The position numbers were made by a program, and so were the translations under genes. Below are positions 58,101 to 64,000 of a stretch of DNA of 64,000 bases, piece by piece. The notes beneath the pieces were generated by a model. The model was not told where the DNA came from. It was given only the letters and a program-made list of their open reading frames with translations, and ran no database searches. The stretch is taken from contig NZ_JAFIDJ010000002.1 in NCBI RefSeq assembly GCF_017051705.1, positions 204,289 through 268,288 on the forward strand, given 5' to 3'. Positions within the stretch are counted from its first letter, which is position 1. Each line of letters opens with the position of its first letter. Origin of the DNA: Algoriphagus lutimaris (lineage in GTDB: Bacteria; Bacteroidota; Bacteroidia; Cytophagales; Cyclobacteriaceae).

Positions 58101-58743
58101 TGATCATTGGACCAATTTGCGAAATTGTGCTTATTTAGATGAATTAGAAAAAAATAAAATAGTTTTTTCGGAAATCGTCTCAGAACCGCAATTCTATTAC
58201 GATACCCAAAAATATTATCCAGAGGCCACCGCTTTTTTAATCACAGGAGAAAATCTTAAATGGCTAACTGCATTCTTAAATTCTGAATTAATTACAGTAT
58301 TGTTCCGAATTTTTTATGCTGGTGGGGAACTGGTTGGAAAGTATCGCTACAAAAAAGCATTTTTGGAAAACCTTCCAATTCCAGAACCAAATGCGGTTTT
58401 TAAACCTGGAATGGAATTGCTTGTAGATTACTTAGGGCTTTATAAGGGTGTTTATAAAGATAAATCAAAAGAAAAGTCTGAATCAGCTTTTTTTGAATCT
58501 ATTGTAGACTGTTTGGTTTATGAAATTGTCTTCCCTGAAGAAATCAAATCGGCAGGCAAAGAAATCTTAAAGCATTTGAGAGATTTAAAGCCTATCTCAA
58601 ATGAAATGAGCGAGGAAGAGAAGCTTGCTATTGTTGAAAGTGAGTTTGAGCGTTTGTATGACCCCAATCATCCAGTGCGATTTGCAATTGAAACTCTAGA
58701 TAGTGTTGAAGAGGTGAGAATTATTAAGGAGGTACTGAAGTAA
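55156..58743 (+). CDS. Eco57I-type N6-adenine DNA methyltransferase, type IIG-like, with specificity domain
   Basis: 1195 residues. The N-terminal region holds D72 and E77-x-K79 in LDVLIVEVKS, a possible PD-(D/E)xK nuclease motif. SAM-binding DPAIGSGAFPVG starts near 521, and the adenine-methylation motif NPPY is at 717-720. A TaqI-like target-recognition part follows (LKTGYNDAFIID, ILRGRDTRKYY, AFLENLPIP). This is the layout of single-chain type IIG restriction-modification enzymes. The helicase gene just upstream could supply translocation. The nuclease motif is weak and should be treated as tentative. Confidence 0.88.
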   Translation: MDKKAAQQLIENTFNEAFDEDQFTIFAKNLLNDLEPKSNFYTGNLIWDDYKEHINTYKRIGKYTDPEGEPLDVLIVEVKSIQKLERARTALRNFVIKHLSKFEKDYALVAFYSKEDKGLDWRFSFIKLEYRSELDAEQGKVKTTKEFTPAKRYSFLVGKYEKSHTAKNQLLPLLQNIANNPTIEELEAAFSIEKVTDEFFEQYKSLFEKLSKHIAENDNIQTELVKSNIDTTRFTKKLLGQIVFLYFLQKKGWLGVAQNAKWGTGKKRFIQELFDQAQSEGVNFFKDKLQYLFYEGLAKERDNENSFYTKLNCRIPFLNGGLFEADYDWENANITIPTSLFRSGEEREEKRTGVLDILDRYNFTIKEDEPLDKEVAVDPEMLGKVFENMLDITERKSKGAFYTPREIVHYMCQESLIHYLDNSLNNGTDSYQAIDSDQTSMFAGNSHKKGNLKIELEHKGKILVPKSDIEIYIREGHFALENDQRVASKGETKTYQYQLPESIRQNADLIDKKLSDIRICDPAIGSGAFPVGLLHELVNAMLVLKPHFSLNYLKDKLDKFGFKERESVNESRYIYRLKRHIIQESIYGVDIDPSAIDIARLRLWLSLVVDEDDLDPIETLPNLDYKIVCGNSLIGLPAQGVDRYPQLSKELEELKEKFYNETNEQEKKKLRTNINEKILTVLKAAEDFEGYKIDFDFKLYFSEVWREKGGFDVVIGNPPYIQISKLDLELKKNLAKMNFETFSSSGDIYELFYENGNRVLAKGGHLCFITSNKWLRANYGTSTRKFFLTNTNPKLLFDFGQEMVFTTAIVHSNILLFQKEKFKNEFKGCQLTKAKLNSLIKYFNENSIRLDYFNEEVWAISTPELIKVKLHLEKIGTKISDWNIDINYGLKTGYNDAFIIDEDKKNELESKDKKNKELIKPILRGRDTRKYYCNFHNYYLINTHNGSKKQRISRIDVVKEYPTLYEHLKYFLPKVSIRSDRGDHWTNLRNCAYLDELEKNKIVFSEIVSEPQFYYDTQKYYPEATAFLITGENLKWLTAFLNSELITVLFRIFYAGGELVGKYRYKKAFLENLPIPEPNAVFKPGMELLVDYLGLYKGVYKDKSKEKSESAFFESIVDCLVYEIVFPEEIKSAGKEILKHLRDLKPISNEMSEEEKLAIVESEFERLYDPNHPVRFAIETLDSVEEVRIIKEVLK

Positions 58744-58860
58744 TCTTTACATGTCAAAGTACAAACGGATCAACTATTTTCTTTTTGGTATCAAAAAGCC
58801 ATAAAGGTAAATTAAATAGATATTAGTTTCTTTTTTTTTAAACACGATATATTTAATACT
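58744..58860 (+). promoter_or_regulatory. AT-rich gap that probably holds the promoter of the Hsp70-helicase module
   Basis: The 117 bases after the methyltransferase end in a T-run and ATAT-rich stretch just before the Hsp70 ATG. Genes before and after it are tightly packed, so this is the most likely place for a separate promoter. No box was clearly matched. Confidence 0.35.
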
Positions 58861-61272
58861 ATGTCCAATTTAACCTTAGCCAAATTACTTCCCGTAAATA
58901 GCAGCCAGTTACCAGCACAAAAGCACACCTATATTGGTCTCGATTTTGGAACATCTACCACGGTGGTTAGCCTTTTTGGAGACGGGCATTCATCAGAAGT
59001 GGTGTCCCCAATCCAAATTTCTCAGCAATACCAAAGCGGCGCCGTTATTCAGGATACCAGAATTCCAACATGTCTTGCCTACAGCAAAAAATACGATGAA
59101 TTGTATTTTGGAGCCGGAGCTTATGAAGCTCGATTCAACCCTCTCCTGGAATTGGGTAAGAACGTATGGTTTGAATTTAAAACGCTCCTTGGAGAGGACG
59201 TTGGTCCGAGGTATCACAATACCGTTTTGGATGGAAAAGATGGACGTTTAAAGCTCGAAACTGCTGTTGACGCAACAGCTATTTTTTTAGGGAATATTCG
59301 TGAAGAGGTAGAAAAGGAAATTGAAAAAAAAAGACTACCAAAAAAAATCATGTGGGCGGTAAGTGTCCCTGCATCATTTGAAGCAAACCAACGAAAGGAT
59401 TTGATTGAAGCATTAAATCGGGCAGGAATTGCTAACATCGGAGAAAGTATGCTCATAGATGAGCCCAATGCTGCATTTTTGAGTTATGTCGATCAATCTG
59501 CAAGGCTAGCTGGCCAAAAACCCCTTGTAGTACCAGATGGCAAACCCATTTCAGTCCTTGTATTTGATTTTGGAGCAGGGACTTGTGACATATCAATTTT
59601 ACAATTTCAGCAGGATGATTTCTCTGGAGTAAAATCCAAAAATGTTGCTATTTCACATTACACTGAGATCGGAGGGAAAGACATCGATAAGATGATAGCG
59701 GACAAATTTGTTGAAGAATTATTGCCGCTAGAATCATCTACTCCTCAGGTATCGGATATCCCGATGCGTGTTAAAGAGAGATTAAGCCACCAGCTTTTAA
59801 GGATTGCAGAGCAGGTAAAGATTGAGTTATGTAAACAGGTAATGTTCCATCAAACCAATTCCAGAAACACGGATATCGACTCTCTCTTTTCAACATTTGG
59901 AATATCTCCTGAAGTCAAGGACCATCAAAACCGGATCTATCAGCTACCTAAGGTCAAGCTTACCTATCAGGACATGACTGGGATAATTAAAAAATTTACA
60001 ACTGAAAGGTCACAGAAAAGTATAATCAGTCCAATAAAGTCAGCATTAAAATCAGCTGGATTGAAAGCAAAGGATATTGATTATGTCTTATTCGTTGGTG
60101 GAAGTTCTAAAAATCCATGGATTCAAACAGCTGTGAAAGACTATTTTCCAGAGTCTGATTATTTGTTCCCTGAGGATATGCAAACCTTAGTTTCTGAGGG
60201 AGCTGCAATTCATAGTTATTACTTTAATGGGTTAAATCATAAGCTAATCAATCCCATTACTGGCCCTACCATAAACCTAAGAATGTCTAATGGACTAATG
60301 AAGGTTTTGGTGCCTTCAGGTACAGAAATTCCTTTTGAGGGAGATGAAATCAATGATTTGAGACCGCAAAGAGAGAACCAAGAAGCGATAGAACTTCCGA
60401 TCTGTTTGACTTCTGAGTCCCATATTTTACAAAACTTAAAAATTGAACCATTAGGCAAGCGTGGCTTCTCACTATCTGACAAGATATCCTTGAAGGTTAA
60501 AATAACCGCTGACAAAACTTTGCACGTAGCTGCTAAAGTGTCAACCGGTGAAGCAGTTGTTACCCAGCTAAATCCATATTCATCCAGAGCTTTATCAACA
60601 AGAGAAAGGATTGCGGCAGAAGGAAGAAAAAGATTCAATCAGGCAATCAGAAGAAATGCTGGGAACCCAACAGCGTCAGCATTTATAAATCTTTCAGAGG
60701 CTTTAAAAAAAGCAGAACAAAGAAAAGAAGCCGCAGAAATGATGGAAGAGGGATATCAAATTGATAAAGGAAGAGTAGATCTAAATAGTTTGGCCGTTGC
60801 TTGGCATAATGCAGGAAATATTACAAAAGCAAAAGAATTTTACAACCTAGCTATTGAGCAAGGGGATGTGTATGCATGTGCCAATCTAGCAAACGCAATT
60901 AGATGGACAGAACCAGAAGAATATAGAAAATTATTAATCAAAGCATTTTCAATGAACCCAAGTAATGACTGGGTCCTCTATAATTATGGTGAAATGCTGA
61001 AGAGTGAAAATAACGAAGAATGGCAAAAACATTGGAAGACCTGTCTACGAATTTATTTAAATCGGCTTAATTCCAAGACTTTAAAAAAAGATGATGTTGA
61101 TAGAGCATTGGTTATTTCAAAAGCATTAAATGAACCACAAACAACAGCCCTAATAAATGAATATTCTTCAACCATTTCCAGTGAAAATCAGGTGTTCAAT
61201 GAAAATAATACGGTCACTTCCAATTCAAAACAAATTGTAAAAAACTCGTCCATAAACCCCTTAATTAATTGA
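58861..61272 (+). CDS. Hsp70-like ATPase with C-terminal TPR-like repeats
   Basis: 803 residues. The actin/Hsp70 ATPase fold is complete: phosphate-1 GLDFGTST from residue 26, phosphate-2 VFDFGAGTCD at 234-243 and adenosine motif FVGGSSKNP from 411. A short beta region near 490-580 (LPICLTSESHILQNL, KISLKVKITADKTLHV) resembles a degenerate substrate-binding domain. The tail (about 600-770) has helical TPR/Sel1-like repeats (DLNSLAVAWHNAGNITKAK). No C-terminal chaperone tail motif. It is not the housekeeping dnaK: there is no grpE or dnaJ, and it lies in mobile cargo two bases before a helicase gene. Confidence 0.85.
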   Translation: MSNLTLAKLLPVNSSQLPAQKHTYIGLDFGTSTTVVSLFGDGHSSEVVSPIQISQQYQSGAVIQDTRIPTCLAYSKKYDELYFGAGAYEARFNPLLELGKNVWFEFKTLLGEDVGPRYHNTVLDGKDGRLKLETAVDATAIFLGNIREEVEKEIEKKRLPKKIMWAVSVPASFEANQRKDLIEALNRAGIANIGESMLIDEPNAAFLSYVDQSARLAGQKPLVVPDGKPISVLVFDFGAGTCDISILQFQQDDFSGVKSKNVAISHYTEIGGKDIDKMIADKFVEELLPLESSTPQVSDIPMRVKERLSHQLLRIAEQVKIELCKQVMFHQTNSRNTDIDSLFSTFGISPEVKDHQNRIYQLPKVKLTYQDMTGIIKKFTTERSQKSIISPIKSALKSAGLKAKDIDYVLFVGGSSKNPWIQTAVKDYFPESDYLFPEDMQTLVSEGAAIHSYYFNGLNHKLINPITGPTINLRMSNGLMKVLVPSGTEIPFEGDEINDLRPQRENQEAIELPICLTSESHILQNLKIEPLGKRGFSLSDKISLKVKITADKTLHVAAKVSTGEAVVTQLNPYSSRALSTRERIAAEGRKRFNQAIRRNAGNPTASAFINLSEALKKAEQRKEAAEMMEEGYQIDKGRVDLNSLAVAWHNAGNITKAKEFYNLAIEQGDVYACANLANAIRWTEPEEYRKLLIKAFSMNPSNDWVLYNYGEMLKSENNEEWQKHWKTCLRIYLNRLNSKTLKKDDVDRALVISKALNEPQTTALINEYSSTISSENQVFNENNTVTSNSKQIVKNSSINPLIN

Positions 61273-61273
61273 T

Positions 61274-62404
61274 ATGCCTACAGCACATGCAAATAAATGG
61301 TTCGTTGAATATGAATCACTGGATAGCGACCAGAAAAAACTGGTTAATGGATTAGTTTTTGAAAATGGGAAAACCGTTGGATTAATTAGCGGACCTGCAG
61401 GATCAGGAAAAACCATTATCCTAGTAAATGCACTTTCTAAATCAAATTCAAATAATATTGCCTTTGTCTCATATACTAGGTCATTATTAAATTTGGCAGA
61501 CCAAGGGCTACCTTCAAATGTTAGAGCTATGACATATTTTAAGGCGCTAAAAGAATATGCCAATTACGATCTTGTTGTTATTGATGAGGTACAAGATGTC
61601 CCTGCAGAAGCACTTAATATTATTATTTCAAGATCAAAAAAAACACTTTTAGCTGGAGACAACTTTCAGAAAATATTTGAAAATGGTGCGGATTCAGCAA
61701 CACTTAATTCTGTAAGTAAAGGTAATGTCCATAAACTCACCCGTACTTATAGGTTAACTCCACGAGCATTTGCGGCAGCGTCCAAGATTTACCCAGGAGC
61801 TTTGGAAGGTGTTTCTCCAAGTGGGAAAGCTGTAGTACCTATTGAATTATACAATACAGATTTGAATGATGAAGGAGATTTTCTCTCTTACGATATAGCA
61901 AAAAGAGAGTCGGAAAAACGAAGAACTTCCGCCATATTATTACCAAAAAAAAACAGTATTGTTGAGTTTGCAAATAAAATATTGGCGAAGCAGGGAAAAC
62001 CTAGGTGGATTGTTGTAAAAAACAGCTATTCAAAGGAAGACTTTGGATCTTTAAACAGGCATTTAAGGAATAATCAGGTAAAACTCCACGTAGTTCAAAA
62101 CAGCTATGGTGATTTAAATGAAGCTTTTGAAAACAATGAAGTTGTGATCCAAACTTATCATAGCGCAAAAGGATTAGATTATCAAGTGGTATGCCTACCA
62201 AATTTAAGTGTAGAAGAGGCAACCAGTACCTCAGAGTTACAAAGATCATTATTTTATGTAGCCATAACTAGAGCAAGTGGCGCTTTGATTATTACACAAA
62301 ATAAAAACACCTCCTCTTCTTATTTAAAGACAATTGAAGAGTTTTGTACAAAAATGGACGCAAGTCGAATAGTAAAAGAAGATGATAATGAAGATGAATT
62401 CTAA
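61274..62404 (+). CDS. Minimal UvrD/Rep-like superfamily 1 helicase
   Basis: 376 residues, much shorter than UvrD (about 700), with the core motifs only: Walker A GPAGSGKT at 40-47, motif II DEVQD at 104-108, LLAGDNFQKIF (motif III), RTYRLT (motif IV), TYHSAKGLDYQVV (motif V region) and YVAITRAS (motif VI). The large 1B and 2B insertions seem absent. It ends in an acidic tail. It begins two bases after the Hsp70 gene and overlaps the start of the next, so the three genes look translationally coupled. Confidence 0.88.
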   Translation: MPTAHANKWFVEYESLDSDQKKLVNGLVFENGKTVGLISGPAGSGKTIILVNALSKSNSNNIAFVSYTRSLLNLADQGLPSNVRAMTYFKALKEYANYDLVVIDEVQDVPAEALNIIISRSKKTLLAGDNFQKIFENGADSATLNSVSKGNVHKLTRTYRLTPRAFAAASKIYPGALEGVSPSGKAVVPIELYNTDLNDEGDFLSYDIAKRESEKRRTSAILLPKKNSIVEFANKILAKQGKPRWIVVKNSYSKEDFGSLNRHLRNNQVKLHVVQNSYGDLNEAFENNEVVIQTYHSAKGLDYQVVCLPNLSVEEATSTSELQRSLFYVAITRASGALIITQNKNTSSSYLKTIEEFCTKMDASRIVKEDDNEDEF

Positions 62405-64000
62405 ATACGCATATCTATTTTTCGATCCAGAATATTTGGTGGATCTTTTAAGAGCTGGAGGTAGATTTTCTATTACGCAATCTTTCTTAATACCCTCGGC
62501 TTATTCACCTCAATCTGAAATAGTAGAATTCGTTGAAAAAAGTTTTCCTACTTTAAGTGAGGAGCGTTACGAAATCTGTTTAAAATTTCGTTTACCAGAA
62601 GACAAGTCTAATTTATGGTTTTCACTAGAAGAAATAATAAGTGCACATTTCTACAGTAAACATAGACAGGAGGCTGTTTCGGAAGGGGTATTACATACCT
62701 TAAATGTATATGGAATACCAGTTTTGGAGCCTTTGGATAAGAACATTGAACATGTGATAGAGGTATATGATTCGACTATCAGAGAGCATACGGCTAGAAT
62801 GATTAATAGAGCCTGGTTTCCAGATGTTAAAATATCGAATGAGTTTATTTACCAACTAAAACTTGGATATAAGTACCAGCAATCCCCTGCTCCAGAACAA
62901 TTGCCTCAAATTCCCTCAGAGTACATTTGGGCCCATTTGGTAGCCTATAATCCTGGACTTCGGAAATTTGAAGAAAGACCTAAAGTTTTATGGCTCCAAG
63001 ATATTCAGGAGGTAATCAAACGAACTGATTCCAGTTTCAAACAAGAACTAAAATCAATTGGAGAAAAATATAACTCCAAGTTTTCAGATATTTTAGATTC
63101 TGCCGAAAAAGGAAATGGGCCTTCAAAATGGATAGTTGAAAAAAATAAGAATGAAAAAAGCTATTTTTCTGAATTGAATAGGTTTTTAAGTCATTCGGCC
63201 AAACAACAAAATTTCTTCTATACTGCCTTGCTTTATCTTAATTGGAGGGAAAGTGTTTTAAACCATGACTATTCTGGAAAATTATCAGACCATAAAGAAG
63301 TTAGTGCCTTTCTAAACCTTTCAAAAGATAATCCCATACGGAAAGCTATTGCAGAGGCATTGTTTACTATCGTTTTTGCAGGTGGCCCTAAAGTTTTTCA
63401 AAAAGCGCTGATAGAAGCAAGAAAGAAAATATTGGGGATACAAGAACCAAATCAACCAAATATTCATAAAACTCCAAATAGCCCGATTAAGCCAACTACG
63501 AAGCCAAAAGGTTTGAAACTTTTTGAAGACCTCAAAAATTTATTTGGAAAAATATTTGGTAGGAGGTATGATGAATCAAGCGCCACAAAAAAAAAAGAAA
63601 TTCAAAAAGACATAAAGAAAATCGGTAGCACAATAACCAAAATAAAAAAGGGAGAATTTGACTATGAGCAATACCTTACCCTCTGTTTACTATTTGAAAT
63701 TCAAGCAGAGCCATTTGATGATTATCCTAAAAATGAGCCAGATAGGTCTAATACGACAGACTATCCAAATGAAATAAATAAGGATACAGGTAATCAATCA
63801 ATGGTAGAATCAGCAACAGAAGAGGATTCATCCGATAATAAAGATAAAACGGCTACTGATTCTGACCAACCCGATAAAAAAGGGGATTTGATTGACGATT
63901 CAACTGCACCATCAGACAAAACAGATGCACCACCAAGTGATACTGAAAACAAGCATTCTGAGGAAGATCAATCAGATATAAATAAGGATACAGCTAATCA
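62388..64000 (+). CDS. Large unrecognised protein with acidic repetitive tail (3' end outside window)
   Basis: An open frame of about 537 residues with no stop before the window edge; it starts at ATG 62388 or 62394, overlapping the helicase stop. The first 370 residues look globular (YAYLFFDPEYLVDLLRAG, IWAHLVAYNPGLRKFEERP, KAIAEALFTIVFAGGPKVF). A basic helical linker follows (LKLFEDLKNLFGKIFGRR, KKKEIQKDIKKIGS), and then a Asp/Ser/Thr/Asn-rich tail with the repeated element NKDTxNQ (coding near 63773-63795 and 63978-64000). No domain is recognised. By position it is the third component of the Hsp70-helicase module. Confidence 0.8.
   Translation, partial: MKMNSKYAYLFFDPEYLVDLLRAGGRFSITQSFLIPSAYSPQSEIVEFVEKSFPTLSEERYEICLKFRLPEDKSNLWFSLEEIISAHFYSKHRQEAVSEGVLHTLNVYGIPVLEPLDKNIEHVIEVYDSTIREHTARMINRAWFPDVKISNEFIYQLKLGYKYQQSPAPEQLPQIPSEYIWAHLVAYNPGLRKFEERPKVLWLQDIQEVIKRTDSSFKQELKSIGEKYNSKFSDILDSAEKGNGPSKWIVEKNKNEKSYFSELNRFLSHSAKQQNFFYTALLYLNWRESVLNHDYSGKLSDHKEVSAFLNLSKDNPIRKAIAEALFTIVFAGGPKVFQKALIEARKKILGIQEPNQPNIHKTPNSPIKPTTKPKGLKLFEDLKNLFGKIFGRRYDESSATKKKEIQKDIKKIGSTITKIKKGEFDYEQYLTLCLLFEIQAEPFDDYPKNEPDRSNTTDYPNEINKDTGNQSMVESATEEDSSDNKDKTATDSDQPDKKGDLIDDSTAPSDKTDAPPSDTENKHSEEDQSDINKDTAN

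Larger units (their letters stand above)
47128..64000. mobile_element. Integrative element with defence-like cargo (right end outside window)
   Basis: From the attachment-like repeat onward the content changes from metabolic to mobile: integrase, excisionase-like HTH, RepA-like ATPase, BT4734/VirE-type protein, then restriction-like and Hsp70/helicase genes, all on the plus strand. This matches Bacteroidetes integrative mobilisable elements. No relaxase or right attachment site is visible before the window ends, so its full extent is unknown. Confidence 0.7.

Noticed and set aside
51908-58743. Calling this pair BREX or DISARM
   Set aside because: No pglZ, brxC, drmB or drmC is visible next to it; only the helicase and methyltransferase are shared in type.
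58861-61272. Housekeeping DnaK
   Set aside because: The substrate-binding part is degenerate, TPR repeats are added, there is no grpE or dnaJ, and it lies in mobile cargo.
1-64000. CRISPR array
   Set aside because: No run of regularly spaced repeats and no cas-like gene was seen.

Overview
The window looks like a chromosomal segment of a marine-type member of the Bacteroidetes, most likely Cytophagales (Cyclobacteriaceae/Algoriphagus-like). This rests on the Bacteroidetes -7 promoter form TAnnTTTG upstream of rpsP and gltX, the near absence of Shine-Dalgarno sequences, carboxypeptidase-regulatory/TonB-plug proteins, an ABC permease-M1 peptidase fusion, PorT-like barrels and a Bacteroidetes-type tyrosine integrase. 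The taxonomic call is an inference from gene content.

Layout. 1-3985: end of a sugar-oxidation locus (zinc-type dehydrogenase, SDR, TIM-barrel isomerase, SMP-30 lactonase) followed by a wrecked MFS sugar transporter. 4010-5305: DcaP-like porin; then tRNA-Arg(CCU). 5760-8020: the housekeeping operon rpsP-rimM-trmD-rplS. 8499-10711: small membrane protein, gltX and a small conserved protein. 10793-18645: two large tandem paralogues with plug-like domains, a barrel protein, an ECF sigma/anti-sigma pair and a Spy-like protein. 18718-28533: DUF885 hydrolase, VOC lipoprotein, ABC ATPase plus permease/peptidase fusion, small envelope proteins, AraC regulator. 28665-33506: four enzymes that together form a complete hydroxyproline catabolic route. 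33587-37867: argB-argD-argC-argJ. 38361-40065: DoxX protein and a TolB-like propeller.

40088-47168: about 7 kb bounded by a near-perfect 26-bp direct repeat resembling a tRNA 3' end. It carries a P450-ferredoxin-ferredoxin reductase-zinc alcohol dehydrogenase-esterase operon, a divergent AraC regulator and a decayed GH16 galactanase. The set fits oxidative O-demethylation of an algal galactan sugar with formaldehyde removal.

47128-64000 (open at the right edge): an integrative element. It has an integrase, an excisionase-like HTH protein, a RepA-like ATPase and a BT4734/VirE-type protein, followed by cargo that looks like a defence island: a PLD-nuclease/helicase plus a type IIG-like methyltransferase, and then a compact module of an Hsp70-like ATPase with TPRs, a minimal UvrD-like SF1 helicase and a large unrecognised protein with an acidic repetitive tail. 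The last module is the best candidate for an undescribed system. All calls come from reading the sequence; no searches were run.
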